DNA of 58,277 bases, from assembly GCA_023431345.1 (NCBI GenBank), contig JAEYWK010000108.1, forward strand, positions 1-58,277. The letters are read 5' to 3'. Below are positions 17,493-27,481 of the stretch, one piece after another; the first letter of the stretch is position 1, and the number at the start of each line of letters is the position of its first letter. Origin of the DNA: Pseudomonadota bacterium (GTDB taxonomy: Bacteria; Myxococcota_A; Polyangia; Polyangiales; Polyangiaceae). The position numbers and the translations under genes are program-made. A model generated the notes under the pieces. That model ran no database searches. It had not been told where the DNA came from and saw only the letters and a list, made by a program, of their open reading frames with translations.

Positions 17493-17581
17493 GACGCTCT
17501 GCGTAAGCAGGGCAGGCCCGGCGTCGGGCCTCAACTGCGGGACCCAGGGATAGGTCCCGCTTCAGCTGAGGAGCTAGCATC
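17493..17581 (+). promoter_or_regulatory. Multi-hairpin 5' leader of hppA (candidate cis-regulatory RNA)
   Basis: Three consecutive perfect or near-perfect hairpins precede hppA. Hairpin C: 17496-17502 with 17507-17513, loop GTAA (GNRA type), one G-U. Hairpin D: 17514-17520 with 17525-17531, loop GCGT, abutting C directly. Hairpin E: 17537-17544 with 17553-17560, 8 pairs, loop CAGGGATA. The Shine-Dalgarno GAGG is in the loop of a small AGCT/AGCT hairpin (17564-17575), nine bases from TTG 17582. Upstream, 17435-17460 can form a bulged stem with a GAAA tetraloop and 17463-17491 a stem with a CCCCCC loop. I do not recognise a known riboswitch class. Confidence 0.55.
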
Positions 17582-20056
<2,475 letters not shown>

Positions 20057-20098
20057 GCGAGTCGTAAGCAGCCGTCAGCCGTCGTGGCTGGCGCGGAG

Positions 20099-20130
20099 AG
20101 CCGCCGCACCGTGAGGGACGGCGGCTTTCG
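20099..20130 (+). terminator. Intrinsic-type terminator after hppA
   Basis: AGCCGCCG (20099-20106) pairs with CGGCGGCT (20119-20126), loop of 12, followed by TTCGTCATTTCTT. It lies 42 bases after the hppA stop and ends just before the stop of the convergent DUF72 gene. Confidence 0.65.
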
Positions 20131-20907
20131 TCATTTCTTGGCGCGCTTGCTCGGCTTGCTCGGCTTGCTCGGCTTGCTCGGCTTGGGCATGGGCGCGGGA
20201 ATCACCGGCGTTTCACCACGAAAGATTTGCTGGAGCGCCTGCGCGTACGCAGGTCCGAGCACCTCGTGCTTGAGATAAACGTAGGCTTCGTCCCAGGGCT
20301 GCGCCTGGATCTGCGCGTGCCAGCGCTCGAGAGCCTGCGCGTCGTAGCTCGGCGCCCGCAGGCGCAAATAGCCGAAGCGCGCGGTCGCGATCAGCGGCAG
20401 CGGCTCACCCTCGTCGGGGTCCCCAGCAACGAGCGCCGCGCCGCGCTCGCGCAGGATGGACGCCACCTCGTCATCGAACCAGGACGGGTGACGGAACTCG
20501 AACGCAGCCCGCACGCCGCTCGGCAGCAGGGTGAGAAACTCGCGGAGCACGCCCGCGTCCTTGCGCGAGAACGGGGGCAGCTGAAACAGAATGGGGCCGA
20601 GACGCGCGCCGAGCGTGGCTGCCACTCCCAAGAACTGCGCAGTACCTGCCGCAGCTTCCTTCAACCGGGCGATGTGGGTGATGCTGCGCGGCGCTTTGAG
20701 CGCGAACGTAAAATCTCCCACGACCTTCTGATTCCAGCCGTCGAGCAGGGAAGCCTGCGGCATCCGATAGAAGGTGTTGTTGATCTCGACGGTGGGCAGG
20801 CGCTCGGCGTAGCTCTTCAGCATCTCCGCGTCCGGCAGCCCCTCCGGATAGAAGGTGCCTTTCCATTCCGTGTACGAGAACCCGCTGGTTCCAGCATAGA
20901 CGCGCAT
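20131..20907 (-). CDS. DUF72 (YecE-like) family protein
   Basis: 258 residues from ATG 20907; GTG 20916 would add three residues. The N-terminus has the family hallmark AGTSGFSYTEWKGTFYP. TIM-barrel motifs follow (EINNTFYRMP, FTFALKAPRSITH, LGPILFQLPP, AFEFRHPSW). DUF72 proteins are widespread and conserved, but their reaction is unknown. The C-terminus is extended by a low-complexity KPSKPSKPSK tail encoded by a 9-bp tandem repeat, ending RAKK, which the core family lacks. Confidence 0.92.
   Translation of the reverse strand: MRVYAGTSGFSYTEWKGTFYPEGLPDAEMLKSYAERLPTVEINNTFYRMPQASLLDGWNQKVVGDFTFALKAPRSITHIARLKEAAAGTAQFLGVAATLGARLGPILFQLPPFSRKDAGVLREFLTLLPSGVRAAFEFRHPSWFDDEVASILRERGAALVAGDPDEGEPLPLIATARFGYLRLRAPSYDAQALERWHAQIQAQPWDEAYVYLKHEVLGPAYAQALQQIFRGETPVIPAPMPKPSKPSKPSKPSKRAKK
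20144..20188 (-). repeat. 9-bp tandem repeat encoding Lys-Pro-Ser
   Basis: GGCTTGCTC is repeated: three perfect copies at 20153-20179, with one imperfect copy on each side. On the minus strand it encodes a KPS tripeptide repeat near the C-terminus of the DUF72 protein. Copy number could vary by slippage without changing frame. Confidence 0.8.
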
Positions 20908-21035
20908 CGCGCTCACGAGCCTACACGAGCGCTTCACGTCGAACGCCGCGGCGCGCGGCCCTGGCCTGCGCTCCCCCAATTCTCGGCCGGCCACGCGGCC
21001 ACAGCGTTCCTCTAAGACTGTAAAACGCGCCGTCG

Positions 21036-21053
21036 CTCGATCGAACAATCGAG
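21036..21053. promoter_or_regulatory. Inverted repeat in divergent region upstream of pseudokinase
   Basis: CTCGAT (21036-21041) and ATCGAG (21048-21053) are perfect arms around six bases, inside the 212-base region between the DUF72 start and the kinase-like gene. The rest of that region is locally AT-rich (21055-21090), consistent with promoter DNA, but no clear -35/-10 pair stands out. Confidence 0.3.
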
Positions 21054-21119
21054 TTCTAAGCCGTGCTAAACATTTTCGATTAGAGGTGTGAGCTCGCTTA
21101 ACCTCGAGCTCGGAGTTCA

Positions 21120-22673
21120 TTGGCTACCCGCGTTGCCATAGGTGATGTCTTAGGGACGAAGTATCGCGTCGACGCCGACGTCGAAGGCGCGCGGGATGCG
21201 TTTGCCGGCAGCACGGCCGACGGCAGCGCTTCGGTGCTGATCTTCAAGCTGACACCCGAAGCCGCGAACGCGATTCAGCGCGCCAAGGGTATCGAGCACA
21301 TCCACCTCGCCCGGCTGCTCGACATCATCGAGCACGACGGCGAAACGTACGCCGTCGCCGAGCGCCTGCCCGGCCTCACGCTGGCGGAGCGCCTCGATGA
21401 TATCGGCAAGAAGGAGCCGGTCGACGCCGTGCGCTACGCGCTGCGCATCGCCGACGCGCTGTCGTCTTTGCATGAAGCCGGCGCCTGTCACGGCTCCATC
21501 CATCCGCGCGGCATTCTGATTCAGGTGGAAGGCCATGCGGCCCCGGTCCTGGGCTACTTCCCGGCCGATGACGGCAGCTTTCGTTCGCCCGAGCGCGGCA
21601 CGCAAGACCCGCCCACCGAGTCCGATGACGCCTGGGGCGCCGCCGCGCTCCTGCACAAGATGCTGCTCGGCAGCGCGCCGCCGCGCGACGGTTACCTCAG
21701 CGAGTCTGACGTCAGCGAAGCCGGCGTGCAGGACGCGGCGCTGTGCTCGGCGCTGGCGCACGCGCTGCACCGCGACCCGGACGAGCGCAGCCGCGACGTG
21801 CGCCCGCTGAAGCGTGAGCTGGCCCGCTGGTTCGTCGAGCATGCCGGTGAGGAGCCGCCCTCCCCCGGCCCCCATTCGACCTCGCCGCCCCCGCTGCCGC
21901 CCCATCAGCGCACGCTGGGCGGCACCACGACCTCCGCCCCCCCGGCGGCGCGGCTCCGCCCGCGGTCGGAACCGCCGAGATCGGTCGCGCGCCGCATCTT
22001 GCCGCTGGCCGTTGGCGGCATCGTGGTCGGGCTGTTGGGTGGTTGGGTGTTCAACGCGCTGAGGCCCAAGCCCGTCGTGGTCGAGTCGAAGGTCGTCGCC
22101 AGCGCTCCCGCAGCGCCGGCGAGTGAGAAGCCGATCGATCTGGGTGAGGTGCCCGTCACGGGCGAGAGCGACAAGGCGCTCGCCGCCACCGACAAGGTCA
22201 GCTCGTGCGTGATCGGCTACATGCCGAAAGACAGCTTCGCGACCGCGCCCGATTTCTCGAGCTTGTGCGAGCAGACCGATCCGCGCGCCGGCGCCGACAA
22301 GCTGCGCGTAGCCATCGTAGCCAGCGCGCCCAAAACGGGCGTGGTGACCGACGCGCAGAAGCTGTTCTCGCGCATGGGTTGGTACGACATGGCTGCCTTC
22401 GCGGTCGTACGCGCTGGCTGCTGTCCTGACGCGAAGCCGCTCGAGCTCCCCGCCGCCAGCAAGAGCTGCGACGACATGACCGAGGCGCTGCAAGAGGTGG
22501 GCAAGGAAGTCGTCGCGACGCACCCCGTCGAAGACGCCCTGAAGAAGTACACGGCCGCCGTGCACTGCGAGGTGAAGCTCGGACGCGGAGCCGCCTTCCG
22601 CAAGGCCGAGCCACCCGCCGGCGGCGAAGACACCGCCTTCCTCGAGCTGGTCAAGGGGCTGCAAACGCCCTGA
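21120..22673 (+). CDS. Transmembrane pseudokinase (Hanks-type kinase fold without catalytic residues)
   Basis: 517 residues from TTG, with GGAG six bases upstream. Residues 1-240 follow a Ser/Thr kinase fold: the strand with Lys43 (SVLIFKL), hinge (TYAVAERLPG), and helix E (LHEAG). The catalytic loop reads HGSIHPRGIL (124-133), so the HRD Asp is Ser126 and the loop Asn is Gly131. The DFG position reads YFP (146-148), and no glycine-rich loop is visible. It should be unable to phosphorylate. A Pro-rich linker, one membrane helix (293-314) and an extracytoplasmic domain of about 190 residues with six Cys follow. Likely roles are scaffold or sensor; ligand unknown. Confidence 0.85.
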   Translation: MATRVAIGDVLGTKYRVDADVEGARDAFAGSTADGSASVLIFKLTPEAANAIQRAKGIEHIHLARLLDIIEHDGETYAVAERLPGLTLAERLDDIGKKEPVDAVRYALRIADALSSLHEAGACHGSIHPRGILIQVEGHAAPVLGYFPADDGSFRSPERGTQDPPTESDDAWGAAALLHKMLLGSAPPRDGYLSESDVSEAGVQDAALCSALAHALHRDPDERSRDVRPLKRELARWFVEHAGEEPPSPGPHSTSPPPLPPHQRTLGGTTTSAPPAARLRPRSEPPRSVARRILPLAVGGIVVGLLGGWVFNALRPKPVVVESKVVASAPAAPASEKPIDLGEVPVTGESDKALAATDKVSSCVIGYMPKDSFATAPDFSSLCEQTDPRAGADKLRVAIVASAPKTGVVTDAQKLFSRMGWYDMAAFAVVRAGCCPDAKPLELPAASKSCDDMTEALQEVGKEVVATHPVEDALKKYTAAVHCEVKLGRGAAFRKAEPPAGGEDTAFLELVKGLQTP

Positions 22674-22766
22674 TCGGCTCGTCGCCGCGCCCGAACGCGC
22701 CGCGGCCATCAGCGCTCGACGTGGGCCCGCGTGCCGCCTCGCTGGCACAACCCGATCGCCCTTGGC

Positions 22767-22778
22767 TATGCTGCGGGC
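22767..22778 (+). promoter_or_regulatory. Predicted leaderless promoter -10
   Basis: GGCTATGCT with TATGCT at 22767-22772 lies six bases before GTG 22779 and helps choose that start. Confidence 0.35.
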
Positions 22779-23075
22779 GTGGGCGAGGTCTTGCTGTTCA
22801 CACTCAGCTTCTTGCTCGGGATCGCGGTGCCCGCGACCATCGTCAGGCGTGACCTCGCAGGGCTCGCGGGGGAGGAGCTGGCTCGCGCCTGGCCCGACGC
22901 GAGCCTGTGGTCAGCCGTCGTGGTGTTTGGCCCCATCTCGGTGCCCATCCATTTCTTGCGGACCCGGCGCAGCTGGTTCGGCGGGCTGCTCGCGCTCGTC
23001 TGGTTCGCGCTTACGCTGCTCTTCGTCGCCGGGCCCGTCGAGCTTTTGGCTCAGATTTTCGGGATCTCGGAGTAG
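22779..23075 (+). CDS. Small membrane protein, three predicted helices
   Basis: 98 residues from GTG 22779, chosen because a -10-like TATGCT lies six bases upstream and the first helix then begins at once. An in-frame GTG at 22731 would add 16 residues without features. Helices are at about 3-21, 42-58 and 64-85, joined by a charged loop (RRDLAGLAGEELARAWP). No family recognised. It precedes the MoxR operon by 92 bases and may be independent of it. Confidence 0.6.
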   Translation: MGEVLLFTLSFLLGIAVPATIVRRDLAGLAGEELARAWPDASLWSAVVVFGPISVPIHFLRTRRSWFGGLLALVWFALTLLFVAGPVELLAQIFGISE

Positions 23076-23167
23076 CTCAGGCCCACCAGCCAATCCGGCT
23101 TGGAATAAGCGGGCACAGCTCATTGTCTCGGGCCCGAAATACGCGTAACAACGCGCCGGAAAAAGCC

Positions 23168-24151
23168 ATGGATGTTCGCGCACTGAACGAAGTCGTCGCC
23201 AAAGAAAGCGCCTTCATCGACGACCTGACGGCCGAGATCGGCAAGGTCATCGTCGGCCAGAGCTACATGATCGAGCGGGTGATGGTCGGCCTCTTGGCCG
23301 GCGGACACGTGCTGCTCGAGGGTGTGCCTGGCCTCGCGAAAACGCTCACCGTGCGCACGCTGTGCGACGTCATCGCCGCCAAATTTTCGCGCATCCAGTT
23401 CACGCCCGACCTGTTGCCAGCCGACTTGATCGGTACGGTCATCTACGATCAAAAGACCGGGCAGTTCTCGAGCAAGCTCGGGCCCGTCTTCGCCAACCTC
23501 GTGCTCGCGGACGAAATCAACCGCGCGCCGGCCAAGGTGCAGAGCGCGCTGCTCGAGGCGATGCAAGAGCATCAGGTCACCATCGGCGACCAGACCTACC
23601 CGCTGCCCGATCCGTTCGTGGTCATGGCCACCCAGAACCCGATCGAGCAAGAGGGCACCTACCCGCTGCCCGAAGCGCAGATCGATCGCTTCATGCTCAT
23701 GATCAAGGTGGGCTACCCGACGCGCGAAGAAGAGCGCGCGGTGATGGATCGCATGACGGGCGTGCTCCCGAGCAAAGCCTCGCCCCGCGCCAACATCGAG
23801 CAGCTGCTGCAAGCTCGCAAGGTCGTGCGCGACGTCTACGTCGACGATCGCGTCAAAGATTACATCGTGGACGTGGTGTTCGCGACCCGCGAGCCCGAGA
23901 AGAAGGGCATGAAGGACCTGGCTCCGCTGCTCGAGTACGGCGCGAGCCCCCGCGCCAGCATCGCGTTGAACCTGGCCGCGCGCGCCCACGCTTTCTTGCG
24001 ACACCGCGGCTACGTCACGCCCGAGGACGTGAAGGCGATCGGGCCCGACGTGCTGCGTCACCGCGTGGTGCTGTCGTACGAAGCCGAAGCCGAAGAGGTG
24101 ACGGCGGAAGACATCGTGCGCCGCGTGTTCGAAGTCGTGGAAGTTCCCTGA
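23168..24151 (+). CDS. MoxR-family AAA+ ATPase
   Basis: 327 residues from ATG 23168. The AAA_3 core has Walker A GVPGLAKT, Walker B VLADEINRAP, sensor and arginine-finger region TQNPIEQEGTYPLPEAQIDRF. The C-terminal lid ends in a helical bundle. MoxR ATPases act as chaperones for complexes containing von Willebrand A proteins; the next genes encode exactly such partners. It heads the operon. A possible promoter (TTGTCT, 17 bases, TAACAA) is visible between about 23123 and 23151. Confidence 0.96.
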   Translation: MDVRALNEVVAKESAFIDDLTAEIGKVIVGQSYMIERVMVGLLAGGHVLLEGVPGLAKTLTVRTLCDVIAAKFSRIQFTPDLLPADLIGTVIYDQKTGQFSSKLGPVFANLVLADEINRAPAKVQSALLEAMQEHQVTIGDQTYPLPDPFVVMATQNPIEQEGTYPLPEAQIDRFMLMIKVGYPTREEERAVMDRMTGVLPSKASPRANIEQLLQARKVVRDVYVDDRVKDYIVDVVFATREPEKKGMKDLAPLLEYGASPRASIALNLAARAHAFLRHRGYVTPEDVKAIGPDVLRHRVVLSYEAEAEEVTAEDIVRRVFEVVEVP

Positions 24152-24175
24152 ACCGCCTGCCCGGAAGGCCTAAGC

Positions 24176-25057
24176 TTGGTCGGAAAAGAGCTGCTCAAAG
24201 CGCTGCGGCGCATCCAGATCACGACGGACCGGCTCGCCACTCAGCAGCTGTCGGGTAACTACGCCTCCGTCTTCAAAGGTCAGGGCCTGAGCTTCCGCGA
24301 GGTGCGGGAGTACCAGCCGGGCGACGACGTGCGCGCCATAGACTGGAACGTCAGCGCGCGCATGGACCAAGCCTTCGTCAAGGTCTTCGTCGAAGAGCGC
24401 GAGATGACCGTCATGCTGGTGGTCGATCTGTCGGCCAGCCAGCGCTTCGGCACGCGCGGCGGCAGCAAGGTGCGCCTGGCGACGGAGGTCGCGGCGCTGT
24501 GCGCCTTCAGCGCCATCAAGCACAACGACCGCGTCGGCTTGATCATGACCACCGATCAGGTCGAGAAGATCGTGCCGCCCAAGAAGGGGCAAAAGCACGT
24601 CATGCGCGTGGTGCGCGAGATCATGGGCGCGAACCCAGAGCGCGCCGGCACCGACCTCACCGTCGCGCTCGAGACGCTGATGCACGTCGCGCGGCGCCGC
24701 AGCGTGGCCTTCGTGATCAGCGATTTTTACGCCGACGGCTACGCGCGGGCGCTGTCTCTGGCCGCGGCGCGCCACGACGTGATCCCGCTGATGCTGGTGG
24801 ACCCGCGCGACATGGAGCTGCCCGACGTGGGGCTCGCGAGCTTCGAAGACTTCGAGACCGGCGAGAGCGTGATCGTCGACACCGGCAGCGCGGCCGTGCG
24901 CGCTCACTACGAGAAGCAAATGAAGCGCCAGCGCGCGGAGCAGATCCAGCTGTTCAACAAGCTGGCGCTCGATCACGCCATCGTGCGCACCGACAAGCCG
25001 TACATCAAGCCGCTGCGCGACCTGTTCGCGCGCCGCGCCCGCAGGATTCGTCGCTGA
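24176..25057 (+). CDS. DUF58 domain protein (MoxR partner)
   Basis: 293 residues from TTG 24176, with GGAAGG eight bases upstream. It contains the family signature YQPGDDVRAIDWN (about residues 43-55) and a VWA-like fold downstream (VMLVVDLSASQRFG, with D-x-S-x-S metal-site character). DUF58 proteins nearly always follow moxR and are thought to be clients or regulators of the ATPase. The stop overlaps the next start by one base (TGATG). Confidence 0.93.
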   Translation: MVGKELLKALRRIQITTDRLATQQLSGNYASVFKGQGLSFREVREYQPGDDVRAIDWNVSARMDQAFVKVFVEEREMTVMLVVDLSASQRFGTRGGSKVRLATEVAALCAFSAIKHNDRVGLIMTTDQVEKIVPPKKGQKHVMRVVREIMGANPERAGTDLTVALETLMHVARRRSVAFVISDFYADGYARALSLAAARHDVIPLMLVDPRDMELPDVGLASFEDFETGESVIVDTGSAAVRAHYEKQMKRQRAEQIQLFNKLALDHAIVRTDKPYIKPLRDLFARRARRIRR

Positions 25058-26223
25058 TGCGCGCGCCCGCCCTGCTTCTCTTCCTCCCGCTCGTCAGCGT
25101 CAGCGCCACCGCGCAGCCCGTTCCCCCCGCGGGCTCGGCGAGCAGCGCCGCTCCCGCGGGCGACCTGCCCCCCAGCAGCCCGCCCCCCGCGAGCGCTTCC
25201 GGCAATTCAGGCTGCGTGGAGCGATTGCCGGCCGGAAAAACCCGCCCCGCGCTCACCGAGACCTTCCCCAGCAAAGGTCTCAGCGGCCACGCGCTGCCGC
25301 TGGTGGTGACGCTGAGCCACGGCGCCGCCGAGACGGTGCTGCCGACGGGCTTTCGCTTTCAGGCCGAAACGGCGGAGGCCAAAGCCTTGAAGCAGGCGGG
25401 CTTCATCTTGCCCGACGCCGAGGGCGGAGCCGGCCCCAAGATCGAGCGCATCGACGATGGCGGGAGCAGCAAGAGCCGCTTGACCCTGTCGTTCGTGGCG
25501 TTGCCCAAAGAGCCAGGCCGTCATCAGCTCAGCTTGCCCGCGCTGCCGATCACGATCGCGCGCGCCAGCGGTGACCTCATCACGCTCTGCACGCAGCCGC
25601 ACGACATCACGATCGAGGACCCGACCTCGAGCACGCCCGACCCGCAGCCGAAGGGCAACCCGCCGCCGCGCCGCCAGGAAGAAGAGTGGACGCTGCTGAA
25701 GCAGGCCGTCACCATCGGGGCGATCGCGCTCGTCCTCGGCGCGCTGCTGGCATGGCTGATCGGACGCTGGCTCAAGCGTCCTCGCCCGCTGCCGCCTCCA
25801 CCGCCGCCGCGCCCGCCGTGGGAGGTTGCGCTCGAGGCTCTCCACGACGTGCGCCACGCTGGCCTGACCCGAGAAGGCCGCTACGGCGAGCATTTCGACC
25901 GCGTGTCGGACGTCCTGCGCCGCTACCTGGGTGATCGCTACGGCTTCGACGGGCTCGAGAGCACCACGCGCGAAATGCTCACGGAGCTGCGCGCCGCCAC
26001 GCCGCGCATCCCGGTGCTCGACGAGATCGAGCGCTTCTTGCGCCACGCGGACTTGGTCAAGTTCGCACAGCTGACGCCGAGCGAGCCCGAGTGCGTCACC
26101 GCGCTCAGCGAAGCCCAGCTGATCGTCGAGCGCACCGTGCCCCCCCCGACGCCCACCGGCGGCGCGGCGCCCGCGACCACGGCCGCGCCCGTGGCCGCCG
26201 ACGACGAGGAGCGCGATGGCTGA
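25057..26223 (+). CDS. Bat-operon membrane protein, DUF4381-like
   Basis: 388 residues from ATG 25057, overlapping the DUF58 stop. A signal peptide (about 1-20) leads to a Pro/Ser/Ala-rich stretch, then a beta-rich extracytoplasmic domain (about 55-200), one membrane helix (about 215-237), a polyproline stretch, and a cytoplasmic helical domain with RRYLGDRYGFDGLESTTREM and DLVKFAQL. That last domain is characteristic of DUF4381/BatD C-terminal regions encoded between DUF58 and VWA genes. Role within the complex unknown. Confidence 0.8.
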   Translation: MRAPALLLFLPLVSVSATAQPVPPAGSASSAAPAGDLPPSSPPPASASGNSGCVERLPAGKTRPALTETFPSKGLSGHALPLVVTLSHGAAETVLPTGFRFQAETAEAKALKQAGFILPDAEGGAGPKIERIDDGGSSKSRLTLSFVALPKEPGRHQLSLPALPITIARASGDLITLCTQPHDITIEDPTSSTPDPQPKGNPPPRRQEEEWTLLKQAVTIGAIALVLGALLAWLIGRWLKRPRPLPPPPPPRPPWEVALEALHDVRHAGLTREGRYGEHFDRVSDVLRRYLGDRYGFDGLESTTREMLTELRAATPRIPVLDEIERFLRHADLVKFAQLTPSEPECVTALSEAQLIVERTVPPPTPTGGAAPATTAAPVAADDEERDG

Positions 26224-27481
26224 GCCGCGACCGCCCGCAGTGCCCGCGCCGCCGCCGACGACGATCGCCGTACCGGTGCCGAAGCCCTCCGTCAAAGCCG
26301 AGCCGAAACGAAGGGAGCGCGCTGCTACGTGGCGCAAAGCGCTGCGCGGCGCGCTGCTCGTCGGCTTCACGCTGCTCGCGGCGCTGCTCGGCCTCGCCTA
26401 CCCAGCGATCGCACGCGGCAGCGAGCTGCTCTACGCCGACTTCCAGAATCGCTGGCTGCTGCTCCTGCTGGCGGTGGTGCCGCTGCTATTTTGGCGCAGC
26501 ACGCTGGGCGAGGACCGCCGCCTGCCGCGCGCGCGCCTCGGCACCCTGCTGCCGCTGCGGATCGGGCCGTCCGGCCCCCGCGTCTGGCTGCGCGACTTGC
26601 CCGGGGTGCTGCGCTCGATGGCCGTGATCTTCGGCATTCTCGCGCTGGCGCGGCCCGTCAACACGCTGCGGCCCGACGTGCAAGACGAGGAGGGCATCGA
26701 CATCGTCCTCGTGCTCGACCTCTCCGGCTCGATGCAAGCGGCGATGGACAACTTGCCGCCCGATCTCGAGGGCTTCGTGCCGAAGCGGCCCCCCGGCATT
26801 CGCCCGACGCGCCTCGACGCCGCCCGCGCGGTGATTCGCGACTTCATCTCGCAGCGCAAGACGGATCGCATCGGCGTGGTGGTGTTCGGCGCCGACGCCT
26901 ACGTGCTGTCACCGCCCACGCTCGATTACCACCTGCTCGACGGTCTGGTGTCGCGCATGGATCTGAACCTGATCGACGGCAACGGCACCGCCATCGGCGA
27001 CGCGCTCGGCGTCGCGGCGGCGCGGCTGCGGCGCAGCACCGCGCGCAGCAAGGCGGTGGTGCTGCTCACCGACGGCGACAACAAGGGCGGCAAGCTCGCG
27101 CCCGACTACGCCGCACATTTGGTGAGCACGGTCGGCGCGCGTTTGTACACGGTGCAGATCGGACAAGGCGAAGAGGCCCAGGTGCTCGACCGCCGCCGCG
27201 ATCTCTTCGGCCAGCCGCGCTACGTGACGGTGCCGTTCCCCGTGAACCCCAAGTTGCTCAAAGATTTGGCGGAGAAAACCGGCGGTTCCATGTACGTCGC
27301 CACGGACGCGACCGCGCTCCGAGCTGGATTTCACGACGTGCTGAACAAGCTCGAGAAGACCAAGTTCGAGTCCAGCGTGGCCACCTACGAGGAGCTGTTT
27401 CGCTTCCTGCTCTTGCCAGCGGTCATGCTGCTGGCGCTCGACGCGCTGCTGCGGGCGCTGCTGCTGCGGAGGTTTCCATGA
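26216..27481 (+). CDS. VWA-domain membrane protein (BatA-like)
   Basis: 421 residues from ATG 26216, overlapping the previous gene by eight bases. The N-terminus is Pro-rich, followed by a membrane helix (about 40-62), a second helix (about 80-96), and a VWA domain with an intact metal-ion site (VLDLSGSMQ, later TDGDNKGGK). A C-terminal hydrophobic segment (about 393-418) anchors the protein again. BatA-like proteins present a periplasm- or cytoplasm-facing VWA that binds partners through Mg2+. Stop and next start overlap as ATGA. Confidence 0.9.
   Translation: MAEPRPPAVPAPPPTTIAVPVPKPSVKAEPKRRERAATWRKALRGALLVGFTLLAALLGLAYPAIARGSELLYADFQNRWLLLLLAVVPLLFWRSTLGEDRRLPRARLGTLLPLRIGPSGPRVWLRDLPGVLRSMAVIFGILALARPVNTLRPDVQDEEGIDIVLVLDLSGSMQAAMDNLPPDLEGFVPKRPPGIRPTRLDAARAVIRDFISQRKTDRIGVVVFGADAYVLSPPTLDYHLLDGLVSRMDLNLIDGNGTAIGDALGVAAARLRRSTARSKAVVLLTDGDNKGGKLAPDYAAHLVSTVGARLYTVQIGQGEEAQVLDRRRDLFGQPRYVTVPFPVNPKLLKDLAEKTGGSMYVATDATALRAGFHDVLNKLEKTKFESSVATYEELFRFLLLPAVMLLALDALLRALLLRRFP

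Noticed and set aside
17344..17553. Possible 69-codon gene in front of hppA
   Set aside because: It runs through the hairpins, has no ribosome site and no coherent protein pattern; the region fits a leader better.
17431..17575. Hammerhead-like strings CGAAA and CTGAGGAG flanking the hppA leader
   Set aside because: The flanking bases do not form stem II and no NUH cleavage site with stem I is present.
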